From: an archaeon
GTDB taxonomy: Archaea; Nanobdellota; Nanobdellia; Woesearchaeales; GW2011-AR15
DNA: 36,725 nt
Direction: 5' to 3'
Assembly: GCA_018671515.1 (NCBI GenBank)
Contig: JABHHN010000101.1
Span: 1 to 36,725 of the forward strand
Every line of letters begins with the position of its first letter. Position 1 is the first letter of the stretch. A program made the translations under genes and the position numbers. This document shows positions 1 to 8,193 of this stretch, in pieces. Below the pieces are notes generated by a model, which saw only the letters and a program-made list of their open reading frames with translations, had not been told where the DNA came from and searched no databases.

Positions 1-41
1 AAATCAGTAACTTTTTTATATTTGGACACAATTATTTTCAT
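1..41 (-). CDS. 5' end of an unidentified gene running off the left edge
   Basis: Reading leftward, an ATG is followed by an open frame to the window edge (MKIIVSKYKKVTD, 13 residues). A strong purine-rich Shine-Dalgarno stretch lies 8 nt before it, which is the main support for a real start. It would be divergent from the membrane-protein gene at 188. The fragment is too short to assign a function. Confidence 0.45.
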   Translation of the reverse strand, partial: MKIIVSKYKKVTD

Positions 42-49
42 TAGCAGAT

Positions 50-59
50 CTCCTCCTCG
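50..59 (-). promoter_or_regulatory. Strong Shine-Dalgarno for the left-edge gene
   Basis: On the minus strand the sequence reads CGAGGAGGAG, 8 nt before an ATG. Most genes in this window look leaderless with a TATA box close to the start, so a long GGAGGAG-type site is unusual here. It supports a translated gene leaving the window to the left. Confidence 0.45.
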
Positions 60-187
60 ATAAATTGGTTTTGAACTACTATTTATAGACGAAGAACTGC
101 TACTTATATTTTTCTAAAATGCAGAGGGTTTCATATTAGCCAATATTTACCAAATAATTTAATATAATACTATATTTTCACCAGAGT

Positions 188-745
188 ATGAAAGATTATA
201 TTAGCAAATATCTAAAAAAAGTATTTGATCTTATCAGAAAAAATCAAAAATTATCTATGATTATTGTAATAATCATTCTTCTTTGCATAATGTATTTTTC
301 AATAATAAAAAATGTATTAATACTAATATTATTAGTTTTTTTATCTGCTATATCAAAATTATATCATAGATTATTCAAAAATTATCTAGGTATAGATTTT
401 GTTTTATTTAGTTGCGTTGCAGCAAGTTTTATGTTTGGATGGAAAGTAGGAATGATTGTCGGCTGGATTAGTTTAATTTTAGCAGACTATTTTGGTAATA
501 GATTATCTCATACTTCATTGATTTCATTAATTACACTTGTAATAATTTCGTTTATTCCAAATATAATTACTGGACAAACTTTTTTTGTCATTGGAATAGT
601 CTCAACTTTTATATTTGAGGTAATTGCAGCTCCATTGTATATGTTGATGGGAAGTGATGTACCAAAAATAATAACATTTTTATCATCGCACTTCTTATTC
701 AATCTAATAATATTCATGAATTTGTCAAATTTCATAATAAGGTGA
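188..745 (+). CDS. Polytopic integral membrane protein
   Basis: This 185-residue protein is almost entirely hydrophobic after a basic N-terminus (MKDYISKYLKK). About five or six membrane segments can be drawn, and small residues recur in the middle (GWKVGMIVGWISLILADYFG). That Gly-rich segment resembles S-components of ECF vitamin transporters, but I see no diagnostic motif, so the family is unassigned. Its TGA overlaps the GTG start of the next gene by 4 nt (GTGA), implying translational coupling with the M20 deacylase. A transporter of that enzyme's substrate or product is conceivable, but that is inference only. Confidence 0.75.
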   Translation: MKDYISKYLKKVFDLIRKNQKLSMIIVIIILLCIMYFSIIKNVLILILLVFLSAISKLYHRLFKNYLGIDFVLFSCVAASFMFGWKVGMIVGWISLILADYFGNRLSHTSLISLITLVIISFIPNIITGQTFFVIGIVSTFIFEVIAAPLYMLMGSDVPKIITFLSSHFLFNLIIFMNLSNFIIR

Positions 746-1788
746 TTATATTGAATGATCTTGATTTTTTAAAAAGCATAGTTGAAATATATAGTGTCTC
801 AGAAAATGAGATGGCAGTTACTGATCATATTGTAGAAGTAATGAAAAAACTAGGGTTCAATTCATATAAAGATGAAGTTGGAAATGCAGTTGGAGAAATT
901 GGTGAAGGTGACAATCAAATATTATTAGTTGGTCATATTGATACAGTTCCAGGTGAAATTCCAGTAAAAATAAGAGGGGGAAAATTATATGGTAGAGGTT
1001 CAGTTGATGCAAAAGGACCATTTGCAACATTTGTAATGGCTGCCTCAAAAGTAAAAAATTTAAAAAATAAAAAAATAGTTGTTGTTGGAGCTGTTGAAGA
1101 AGAAATTGCAAGTTCAAAAGGAGCAAAAAACCTTCTGAACAAACATAAACCTGAATTTATAATAATAGGTGAACCAAGTGGATATGACGCAATAACCATA
1201 GGTTATAAAGGTGCAACTAGGGTTGAATATCAACTAGATAAAGAAAATTTCCATACTGCAGGAGAAGGAGAAAATGAAATTGAAGAAGCAATAAATTTCT
1301 TCTTAAAATTAAAAGGATTAGTCTATAATTACAATCAAGATAAAACAAAAATATTTGATAAACTCCAAATTCAATTAAGTAAAGTAAATTCTATATCAGA
1401 TGGTTTTACAAATACAATTCATATGGACCTAAGATTCAGGATTCCAATAGGTTATGATATCTCCAATATAAAAAAATTCATTGAAACAAATAAAGGAAAT
1501 GCTCAAATAAAAATACATGGAATTGAATATCCAATAAAAGTTCCAAAAAATAACGATTTAGTAAAACAATTTCTTAAATCTATGAGAAAACATCATATAA
1601 AACCAAGATTTAAAGTAAAAACCGGAACAAGTGATATGAATGTTTTAGGTTATGGGTATCCTGATGTCCCCATTGTAACCTATGGTCCTGGTGACTCATC
1701 ACTTGACCATACACCAAATGAACACATAATAATTAAAGATTATTCTAAAGCAATTGAAGTATTAACAGAAGTTCTAGAGAATTTATAA
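742..1788 (+). CDS. M20 family metallo-deacylase, LysK/ArgE-DapE type
   Basis: This looks like the archaeal LysK branch of M20 peptidases, which release lysine or ornithine from the carrier LysW in the AAA/ornithine pathways. The metal-ligand motifs are all present: GHIDTVPG with the first His, GRGSVDAKGP with the bridging Asp, AVEEE with the catalytic and ligand Glu pair, GEPSG, and DHTPNEH with the last His. TGTSDMN is also typical of LysK. The 348-residue length fits the family. The likely start is the GTG overlapping the upstream stop, with an AAGG just before it; a TTG nine bases later is the alternative. No LysW or other lysine/arginine biosynthesis gene is in the window, so the true substrate is open. 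Confidence 0.85.
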   Translation: MIILNDLDFLKSIVEIYSVSENEMAVTDHIVEVMKKLGFNSYKDEVGNAVGEIGEGDNQILLVGHIDTVPGEIPVKIRGGKLYGRGSVDAKGPFATFVMAASKVKNLKNKKIVVVGAVEEEIASSKGAKNLLNKHKPEFIIIGEPSGYDAITIGYKGATRVEYQLDKENFHTAGEGENEIEEAINFFLKLKGLVYNYNQDKTKIFDKLQIQLSKVNSISDGFTNTIHMDLRFRIPIGYDISNIKKFIETNKGNAQIKIHGIEYPIKVPKNNDLVKQFLKSMRKHHIKPRFKVKTGTSDMNVLGYGYPDVPIVTYGPGDSSLDHTPNEHIIIKDYSKAIEVLTEVLENL

Positions 1789-1821
1789 TTAATTTTTTAA
1801 AATTTATTAATATTTTGAAAA

Positions 1822-2271
1822 CTATTCAACAGATTCATGCTCAAATAATTCTTTATAAACATCAATATACCATCTTTCTTCAATTCTTTTCAAATATACA
1901 AAATCTTCTCTTGGCTCAATTAATTCTCCTTTTTCATCTTGAATGAATATCATACGATATTCTAAATAAACATTTGCACTATCTTCAAATCTCCTACCTG
2001 TAATTTGAAATTTATCAATTACAAGTCCTTCTGTTTCTTTTAGAAATTCTTCCTTCATTAATTCTTGTACTTTTGAATATTCCATTCTTGTTTCAAATTC
2101 AATTTTTGATATACAACTCTCTGGACAATATACATTTTCATGAAGAATATTTATATTTTTAGTCTCATATAATTCTCTTTCAATTCTCTCAATTGTGCTT
2201 TCAGGTGTCTCTATTGAACAAGAAGATAATATTAAAATGAATATAATAAAGAAAAATGGAAATTTTTTCAT
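1822..2271 (-). CDS. Small predicted lipoprotein
   Basis: The N-terminus has a short basic start, a hydrophobic stretch and a lipobox-like LSSC near residue 17, so it is probably exported and lipid-anchored. The remaining 130 residues are charged and form one domain with two cysteines close together (CPESC). The alternating strand pattern near the end (YLEYRMIFIQD...DFVYLKR...WYIDVYKE) resembles small NTF2-like secreted domains, but I do not recognise a family. It converges on the M20 gene and diverges from lysS. Confidence 0.7.
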   Translation of the reverse strand: MKKFPFFFIIFILILSSCSIETPESTIERIERELYETKNINILHENVYCPESCISKIEFETRMEYSKVQELMKEEFLKETEGLVIDKFQITGRRFEDSANVYLEYRMIFIQDEKGELIEPREDFVYLKRIEERWYIDVYKELFEHESVE

Positions 2272-2333
2272 TAAATTAATATTTAGTTTGTCAAGTATAT
2301 AATTTTATTCTTTTTTCCTATTTTACACAAAAA

Positions 2334-2341
2334 TTTATAAT
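2334..2341 (+). promoter_or_regulatory. TATA box of the lysS operon
   Basis: TTTATAAT is centred about 20 nt before the first ATG and 29 nt before a second in-frame ATG. With the usual archaeal TATA-to-start distance of about 26 nt, the transcript would begin near 2363. That favours the second ATG (2366) as a leaderless start. Confidence 0.55.
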
Positions 2342-2356
2342 AATTTCTTCTTTTCC

Positions 2357-4033
2357 ATGTCTTCTATGGGAAAAAAAGAATTAAATGTAAAGCACTGGGC
2401 TGATCAGATTGCAGATGAAGTAATTGAAAGAGTAGAAAATGATCCAAGATTAAAAAAATTAGTTGAAAAGACAGGTTATTTTGTATATGATGAGAAAACA
2501 CCATCAGGAATAATCCACATTGGTTCTGGAAGAGGATGGATTATACATGATGCTATTGCAAAAGCATTAAGAAATAAAGGGAAGAATGCAAAATTTGTTT
2601 TATCAAGTGATGATCATGATCCATTAGATAAAGTCCCATCATACTTAGATAAAGAAATATATGAAAAATATATGGGAGTCCCTTTCAAAGACATTCCAAG
2701 TCCAGTTGAAGGATATAGTTCATTTGGGGATTATTATTTCAAACAATGTACTGATTTATTTGATCAATTTGGAATAGAAGCTGAACTAGAATCAACAGGT
2801 GAAGAATACGAAAAAGGAGTTTTCAATGTTGCTATTAAAAAAATTCTTAATAATACTGATAAAGTACAAAAAGTATACGCAAAACTTTATGGTGATGATA
2901 CTGCTTTTGCAAATAGACTTCCTTTCAATGTAAGATGTCCTAATTGTGGAAAGGTAGCAACAACTGCAACCCTTGAATGGGATTCTAAAAAAGAAGAAGT
3001 ATATTATGAATGCAAAAATGATGTTGTAAAATGGGCTAATGGTTGTGGAAACAAAGGATGGATTTCCCCATATGATAGGAATGGTAAATTACCTTGGAAA
3101 ATTGAATGGGCTGTAAAATGGCCTTCAAAAAATGTTATTGTTGAAACAGCAGGAAAAGATCATTTTACAAAAAATGGATCAAGGACAGTTGCATGCAGAA
3201 TATCAACTGAGATTCTAGATTATCCTTCACCTTATCCTTCAAAAGGATATTATACAGGACCAGGATATGAATTTTTCACAGTAGGTGGAAAAAAGATGTC
3301 AACATCAAAAGGAACAGGTGTTTCATTCTACAATAGTATGGATTATGCACCAGCAAAAATGCTTAGATTCCTACTTATCAGGACAAGACCAAATGCAGTT
3401 ATTGATTTCCAACCTTATAATACAAATGATTTAATATTATTATATGAAAGATATGATAAGACTGAAAGAATATATTATGGTGTTGATGATGAAGGCGAAA
3501 AAGAAAACATCAGGTCAAAAAGAATATATGAATTAAGTCATATTGGAAAAATTTCAGAAAAAATGCCACCTCAAGTTTCATTGACCCATGCTGGAAATTT
3601 AGTCCAAATATTTGATGATGATGATGAAATAATACAAAAATTAATAGATTCAGGAAATGTGTCTAATGACGTTGATTTAGAAGGTAAAAAATATATCAAA
3701 GAAAGATTATCTTTTGCAAGAAAATGGATTTCAGAATTTGCTCAGGAACAATATAAATTTTCATTACAAAATGAAATTTCAGAGAATATTGATTTAAATG
3801 AAAAACAAAAAGAAGCAATAAGAGCTTTGACAAAAACTTTACAAGAAAAAAAATTAAATGAAAAAGAATTGCATCAAGAATTTTATGATATCTCTAAAAA
3901 CATAAATATTGAAACAAGAGAATTTTTTACTGCTTGTTATAAAGTTTTACTAAACAAAGAAAAAGGACCAAAACTTGCTCCTTTTATAATTGCTCTTGGA
4001 AAAAAAGCAATTGATTTATTCGAAAAATTATAA
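2357..4033 (+). CDS. lysS: Lysyl-tRNA synthetase, class I
   Basis: This enzyme charges tRNA-Lys with lysine. It is the class I form found in most archaea and some bacteria, not the class II enzyme. The HIGH-type signature is IIHIGS near residue 55, and the KMSKS-type signature is KKMSTSKG near residue 315. A zinc-ribbon-like insert with CPNC and two further cysteines lies near residues 194-228. The length of 558 residues is normal. Two ATGs are possible (2357 MSSMGKK, 2366 MGKK); the TATA position favours the second. It is the first gene of a five-gene operon, with only 1 nt before the next gene. Confidence 0.96.
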   Translation: MSSMGKKELNVKHWADQIADEVIERVENDPRLKKLVEKTGYFVYDEKTPSGIIHIGSGRGWIIHDAIAKALRNKGKNAKFVLSSDDHDPLDKVPSYLDKEIYEKYMGVPFKDIPSPVEGYSSFGDYYFKQCTDLFDQFGIEAELESTGEEYEKGVFNVAIKKILNNTDKVQKVYAKLYGDDTAFANRLPFNVRCPNCGKVATTATLEWDSKKEEVYYECKNDVVKWANGCGNKGWISPYDRNGKLPWKIEWAVKWPSKNVIVETAGKDHFTKNGSRTVACRISTEILDYPSPYPSKGYYTGPGYEFFTVGGKKMSTSKGTGVSFYNSMDYAPAKMLRFLLIRTRPNAVIDFQPYNTNDLILLYERYDKTERIYYGVDDEGEKENIRSKRIYELSHIGKISEKMPPQVSLTHAGNLVQIFDDDDEIIQKLIDSGNVSNDVDLEGKKYIKERLSFARKWISEFAQEQYKFSLQNEISENIDLNEKQKEAIRALTKTLQEKKLNEKELHQEFYDISKNINIETREFFTACYKVLLNKEKGPKLAPFIIALGKKAIDLFEKL

Positions 4034-4034
4034 G

Positions 4035-4388
4035 ATGGTTGAAAAAACAATTATTGGTGCATCTGAAAAAATAAAGATATTTCATGGTGAAGACAAAATT
4101 AAAGAACTCGTTGGTAAAATAGATACCGGAGCTACTAAATCATCTATTGATATAAATCTTGCATCAGAATTAAAACTTGGGCCAATAACCAATACAAAAG
4201 TTGTAAAATCTGCATCAGGTGTTGCTCTAAGACCTATTATAATGGTAACAGTAGAAATACAAGGAAGAAAAATCACTGAAGAATTTACTCTTGCTAATAG
4301 AGGAAATTTAAAATATCCTATATTAATTGGATTAAATATACTAAAAAAAAACTTTATGGTAGATCCTCAAATAAATTGTGAACAATAA
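4035..4388 (+). CDS. RimB-like retropepsin-type protease
   Basis: This 117-residue protein belongs to the family annotated as ATP-dependent zinc protease or RimB (PF05618), which has a retropepsin fold. The signature is KIDTGATKSSID, with DTGA as the active-site loop, and a second PILIGLNIL segment typical of the fold. The ORF track starts 45 nt earlier inside lysS; I prefer the ATG 1 nt after the lysS stop, giving MVEKTIIGASEK. It is followed directly by a RimK-like ligase. In bacteria, rimB and rimK are neighbours, and RimB acts on RimK-made glutamate tails. A matching role here is inference. Confidence 0.85.
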   Translation: MVEKTIIGASEKIKIFHGEDKIKELVGKIDTGATKSSIDINLASELKLGPITNTKVVKSASGVALRPIIMVTVEIQGRKITEEFTLANRGNLKYPILIGLNILKKNFMVDPQINCEQ

Positions 4389-4389
4389 A

Positions 4390-5463
4390 ATGAAAGCAGC
4401 TTTAATAAGTCTTGGAAGTACAAGTTCAAAATGGACTTATGAAGCTATGCAAAAATATTTTGATACTGTAGATAATATAAATCTTAAAGATATTGAAGTA
4501 AGTGTAGGTAAAGAACCAAAAATATTACATAAAGGAACTAAAATAAAAAATTATGATTGTATATTTGCAAAAGGCTCTTTTAGATATGCACAGATACTTC
4601 AATCAATTACTAATTTTTTATTTGATGATTGTTACATGCCAATTAATCCTGAAAGTTTCACCTATGTACATGATAAACTATTGACTCATTTAATTTTACA
4701 AAAGCATAATATTCCAATGCCTAAGACTTATATTACTTCTGGAATTGAAGGTGCAAAAGCACTTCTAAAAAATAATGTGAAATTTCCAATTGTCATGAAA
4801 TTTCCAAAAGGAACAGGTGGAAAAGGTGTTATGTTTTCAGACAGCTTTTCATCAGCTTCAAGTATACTAGATGCTCTTGCTGCGCTAAATCAACCATTCA
4901 TCATCCAAGAATATATTGACACAGGTGGAGAAGATCTGCGACTAATTGTTGCAGGTGAAAAAATTATTGCATCGTACACTCGTGTTGCAAATATTAGAGA
5001 AAAAAGAGCAAATCTTCACTCAGGTGGAACTGGAGTTCCTGCAAATCCAGATATTTATACTAAAAAAATTGCTATAAAGGCAGCAAAAGCATTAAAGGCA
5101 GATTTAATAGGAATAGATATTTTAGTCGGTCCAAAAGGACCTTTAGTAATTGAAGCAAATCTATCTCCTGGACTTCAAGGAGTTACAAAAATAACAAATA
5201 TTGATGTTGCAGATAGGATTGCTAAATTTTTACATAAGAAAACAAATGAACGAAATTCAAATCCTAAAGAAAAATCAGCAAACGATTTACTTCGAGAAGC
5301 ATCAAAAGAAAATGATAGCGATAATGAAATATTCTCTTCAATTACTCTTAGAGGAAATAGAATATTAATACCTGAAATAGCTTCAAAAATTTCAGGATTC
5401 ACACCTGATGAAGATGTCATAATAACTGCTTCAAAAGGAAAAATTATAATAAAAAAATTCTAA
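4390..5463 (+). CDS. RimK-like ATP-grasp ligase with C-terminal AbrB-like domain
   Basis: The ATP-grasp core spans about residues 95-280. It shows the P-loop-like KFPKGTGGKGVMFS, IIQEYID, GEDLRLIVAG, and the metal-binding end VIEANLSPG. Such enzymes join glutamate or another amino acid to a peptide C-terminus (RimK on ribosomal S6, LysX on LysW). After a charged linker, the last 40 residues (RGNRILIPEIAS...DEDVIITASKGKIII) look like a SpoVT-AbrB swapped-hairpin domain, an unexpected addition. The track start is GTG at 4378; the ATG at 4390, 1 nt after the RimB stop, matches the usual N-terminus. The target protein is unknown. Confidence 0.87.
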   Translation: MKAALISLGSTSSKWTYEAMQKYFDTVDNINLKDIEVSVGKEPKILHKGTKIKNYDCIFAKGSFRYAQILQSITNFLFDDCYMPINPESFTYVHDKLLTHLILQKHNIPMPKTYITSGIEGAKALLKNNVKFPIVMKFPKGTGGKGVMFSDSFSSASSILDALAALNQPFIIQEYIDTGGEDLRLIVAGEKIIASYTRVANIREKRANLHSGGTGVPANPDIYTKKIAIKAAKALKADLIGIDILVGPKGPLVIEANLSPGLQGVTKITNIDVADRIAKFLHKKTNERNSNPKEKSANDLLREASKENDSDNEIFSSITLRGNRILIPEIASKISGFTPDEDVIITASKGKIIIKKF

Positions 5464-5469
5464 AAAAAT

Positions 5470-6153
5470 ATGAAAGTTGGAGTTCTATTTAGTTCTGGAA
5501 AAGATTCTACTTATGTTATTCATCTAGCAAAAAAACTAGGTCATGAAATTTCTTGTCTAATAACAATGGAATCAAAAAATAATGAGAGTTATATGTTCCA
5601 CACTCCTAATATAAATCTAGCAGAATTATGTGCAGAAGCTATGGAAATACCTATAATTATTGAACAGACAAAAGGAAAAAAAGAAAGTGAATTAGAGGAT
5701 TTAAAAAAAGTAATTAATAATGCAAAAAAAAAATATGAAATAGAAGGTATAGTTACTGGTGCACTTTCTTCAACTTATCAAGGTGCAAGAATTCAAAATA
5801 TATGCAATGACCTAAATCTTTGGTGTTTTAATCCATTATGGCAGAAAAACCAGATTGAATTGCTTAATGAATTAGTAGATAATAAATTTAAAGTGATGAT
5901 TGTAGGTGTATTTGCATATCCATTTGATGAATCATGGTTAGGAGAAATAATTGATAAAGAAACAATATCAAAACTAAAAGAACTACAACAAAAATATAAG
6001 ATAAATCCAGCAGGTGAAGGTGGAGAAACAGAAAGTCTTGTAATTGATTCACCACTGCATAAAAAAAGAATCAAGATTACAAAGAGTACTAAAACATTTG
6101 AAAACTACGCGGGAGTTTTCAATATAGAAGAGGCATTTTTGGAACCAAAATGA
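5470..6153 (+). CDS. dph6: Diphthine--ammonia ligase
   Basis: Dph6 performs the last step of diphthamide synthesis on elongation factor 2, amidating diphthine with ATP and ammonia. The PP-loop is FSSGKDST at residues 8-15, with Ser in place of the usual second Gly of SGGKDS. The C-terminal family signature GEGGETESLV and the VTGALSSTYQ...R region are present. The length of 227 residues matches the single-domain archaeal form. It lies 6 nt after the RimK-like gene and overlaps the amidotransferase gene by 4 nt (ATGA). Confidence 0.92.
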   Translation: MKVGVLFSSGKDSTYVIHLAKKLGHEISCLITMESKNNESYMFHTPNINLAELCAEAMEIPIIIEQTKGKKESELEDLKKVINNAKKKYEIEGIVTGALSSTYQGARIQNICNDLNLWCFNPLWQKNQIELLNELVDNKFKVMIVGVFAYPFDESWLGEIIDKETISKLKELQQKYKINPAGEGGETESLVIDSPLHKKRIKITKSTKTFENYAGVFNIEEAFLEPK

Positions 6154-6689
6154 CTACATTAATTATTAAATTAATGAAAGATGAATTGTACTACCTTGAA
6201 TTCATAAAACCAATTGTTGAGATTATTAAAAACCTTAAAACTAAAAAAACAAAATGTATATATTTTAAAAATTTAAAACAAAAAGATTTTGATGAATCTT
6301 CTAGAATAATTATCCCTGGAACTTATCTTAAGGATTTTGAATACATCAATAATATTGATGAATTTAAATGGATTAAAAATTATAATAAACAAATTTTAGG
6401 AATTTGCAGTGGAATGCAAATAATTTCTAAAATTTATGGTTCAGAATTAATTGATGATAAAGAAATTGGTGTAGTTGAATTAAGTTATAAAAAAAATCTC
6501 TTAAAAGATATCAAAAATGTATATGCATTGCATAATCTTGGAATAAAGAATGTTGATAATTTTCAAATTATTGCTAAATCCAAACAAAGTATTCTTGGAA
6601 TAAAACATAATAAAAAACCAATATATGGTATGATGTTTCACCCAGAAGTATTAAATAAAAAGATCATTGAAAAATTTATTAAAATTTAA
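6150..6689 (+). CDS. Class I glutamine amidotransferase domain protein
   Basis: This is a stand-alone class I glutaminase domain of 179 residues. The nucleophile elbow GICSGMQ carries the catalytic Cys, and MMFHPEV carries the His and Glu of the triad. The spacing resembles the GATase subunit of archaeal GMP synthase (GuaAa). The oxyanion region reads IIIPGT instead of the common GGP, so it diverges from GuaA. There is no synthase partner for GMP here. Instead it overlaps dph6 by 4 nt, an enzyme that needs ammonia. A role in feeding ammonia to Dph6 is an inference; a divergent GuaAa or a general glutaminase is the alternative. Confidence 0.85.
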   Translation: MTTLIIKLMKDELYYLEFIKPIVEIIKNLKTKKTKCIYFKNLKQKDFDESSRIIIPGTYLKDFEYINNIDEFKWIKNYNKQILGICSGMQIISKIYGSELIDDKEIGVVELSYKKNLLKDIKNVYALHNLGIKNVDNFQIIAKSKQSILGIKHNKKPIYGMMFHPEVLNKKIIEKFIKI

Positions 6690-6856
6690 TTAATCTAAAA
6701 TAATATTATAAACTAAATTCTTAAAAATTTTCAAAATTCAAAAAATTCACTTGTAAAAATATTGAATTATTAGAATTCTCAAAAAATAAATATTAAGTTT
6801 TTGTACTAGTTAAAGGGGAAAAAATATTCAAAACTGAGTTGTGAAACCTTAAATTA

Positions 6857-6864
6857 TTTATAAT
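6857..6864 (+). promoter_or_regulatory. TATA box of the repeat lipoprotein gene
   Basis: TTTATAAT is centred about 25 nt before the ATG at 6885, the right distance for a leaderless transcript. The rest of the 195-nt gap after the amidotransferase gene is AT-rich with no further structure that I can see. Confidence 0.55.
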
Positions 6865-6884
6865 ACTTAGTATTTTTATGCAAT

Positions 6885-7925
6885 ATGAAATATAAAAATA
6901 TTATTTTGTTATATATGCTTGTAATAATAATTATAATTAGTGGATGCAATCAAACTGAAGATTCAGCTCCGGAAGTATCTGAATTAACTTTTATAAAATT
7001 AGATATGGGTATTCCTTATTTTAACAATTTTCTAATAAATGAATTTTCGATACCGAATCTAGATATAAAAAAGCAAGTCTACAAAGGTGGTGCTGGAGCA
7101 GCAGGAATATCTATATATGATTTAGAGGAAGATGGAAATCTTGAATTAATAATATTAGACTTGGAAAGTATAAAAATTTTAGATCTTAATGGTAAATTGT
7201 TAGAAACTATTGATTCAACTAATGTAAAAACTATAGATCAAGTCTACAACGGTGGTGCTGGAGCAGCAGGGATAGCAGTATATGATTTAGAAAAAGATGG
7301 TAATCCCGAATTAATAATATTAGACTTAGAAGGTATAAAAATTTTAGATCTTAATGGTGATTTGATACAAACTGTTGATTCAACTAATGTAAATACTAAA
7401 GATCAAGTATCCCAAGAAGGTGCTGGAGCAGCAGGGATAACAGTATATGATTTAGAAGAAGATGGAAATCCTGAATTAATAATATTAGACTTGGAAGGAA
7501 TAAAAATTTTAAATCTTAATGGTGATTTGTTGCAAACTATTGATTCAACTAGTGTAGATACTAAGGATCTAGTCTACAAAGGAGGTGCTGGAGCAGCAGG
7601 GATAGCAGTATATGATTTAGAGAAAGATAAAAATCCTGAATTAATAATATTAGACATGGAAGGTATAAAAATTTTAGATTTTAATGGGAATTTACTACAA
7701 ACAATTGATATTAATAATATAAAAACTTCTAATCAAATCTACGAAGGAGGTGCTGGAGCAGCAGGAATAGAATTAGGATTTCTAGAATTAGGAGACGATA
7801 AAGATTTAGACATATTAATAATTGATACAAATGGAATTAAAATATTTTACAACCAATTTTGTGAAGAAAATCAAGACTTATGTATTACCGATCAAAAAGG
7901 AGAAGAAGAAGGAATAGTTGAATAA
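6885..7925 (+). CDS. Lipoprotein with 55-residue FG-GAP/VCBS-like tandem repeats
   Basis: The N-terminus has a hydrophobic export signal ending in a lipobox-like ISGC near residue 21. From about residue 69 the protein consists of four full and one degenerate copies of a 55-residue unit. A typical unit runs GGAGAAGI-VYDLEEDGNPEL, then IILDLEGIKILDLNG, then a spacer. The DxExDGNxEL element resembles the calcium-binding loop of FG-GAP/VCBS blades in beta-propellers. The C-terminus has two cysteines and an acidic tail. A propeller exposed on the cell surface for binding is likely; the ligand is unknown. No neighbour suggests a specific role. Confidence 0.85.
   Translation: MKYKNIILLYMLVIIIIISGCNQTEDSAPEVSELTFIKLDMGIPYFNNFLINEFSIPNLDIKKQVYKGGAGAAGISIYDLEEDGNLELIILDLESIKILDLNGKLLETIDSTNVKTIDQVYNGGAGAAGIAVYDLEKDGNPELIILDLEGIKILDLNGDLIQTVDSTNVNTKDQVSQEGAGAAGITVYDLEEDGNPELIILDLEGIKILNLNGDLLQTIDSTSVDTKDLVYKGGAGAAGIAVYDLEKDKNPELIILDMEGIKILDFNGNLLQTIDINNIKTSNQIYEGGAGAAGIELGFLELGDDKDLDILIIDTNGIKIFYNQFCEENQDLCITDQKGEEEGIVE
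7089..7858 (+). repeat. Tandem 165-nt coding repeats (five copies, last one degenerate)
   Basis: The core GGTGCTGGAGCAGCAGG begins at 7089, 7254, 7419, 7584 and 7749, an exact 165-nt period. The near-identity extends to silent positions in the first four copies, which points to recent duplication or gene conversion. The fifth copy diverges after the GAGAAGI motif. Confidence 0.95.
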
Positions 7926-7945
7926 ACCAAAAATTAAAAATTCAA

Positions 7946-7961
7946 CTTTTTTTTATTTTTT
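7946..7961 (+). terminator. T-tract terminator after the repeat lipoprotein
   Basis: A run of CTTTTTTTTATTTTTT lies 20 nt after the stop codon. T-rich tracts on the coding strand are the usual archaeal termination signal. No hairpin precedes it. Confidence 0.5.
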
Positions 7962-8115
7962 CAAAAAATAATATATTAAGTAATTGTTATTTAAAAATAA
8001 TATTTTCTAGATAATATAATTTATCAAAAATAACAACAATCTTTATAAATGTTAAAATTTTTGTATTTATAGACGATAATTAATTCCTTTTTGGGGGGCA
8101 AATTTTATACTCATA

Positions 8116-8141
8116 GTAAAGAGTTTTTTAGAACTCTTTAC
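8116..8141. other. Perfect 10-bp hairpin upstream of gyrB
   Basis: GTAAAGAGTT and AACTCTTTAC form a perfect stem around a 6-nt loop. The 312-nt gap between the lipoprotein gene and gyrB holds this hairpin, a second one at 8155-8193, a GGGGGGC run near 8094, and a TATA-like TTTATAAAT near 8042. It may be part of a small structured RNA or a terminator; I cannot tell which. Confidence 0.6.
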
Positions 8142-8154
8142 AATCCTAATAACC

Positions 8155-8193
8155 AAACCACAATAAATAAAATTCGAATTGTTATTGTGGTTT
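8155..8193. other. Perfect 12-bp inverted repeat upstream of gyrB
   Basis: AAACCACAATAA and TTATTGTGGTTT pair perfectly, and the loop itself holds the palindrome AATTCGAATT. The structure ends about 45 nt before the gyrB start. It could be an operator, a cruciform sensitive to supercoiling, or the 3' half of a structured transcript. Confidence 0.6.

Noticed and set aside
857-1126. Minus-strand Leu/Gln-rich ORF inside the M20 gene
   Set aside because: Low-complexity shadow of a clearly conserved gene on the plus strand.
7089-7858. CRISPR-like array
   Set aside because: The 165-nt repeats are in frame, encode a protein repeat and have no unique spacers between short repeats.
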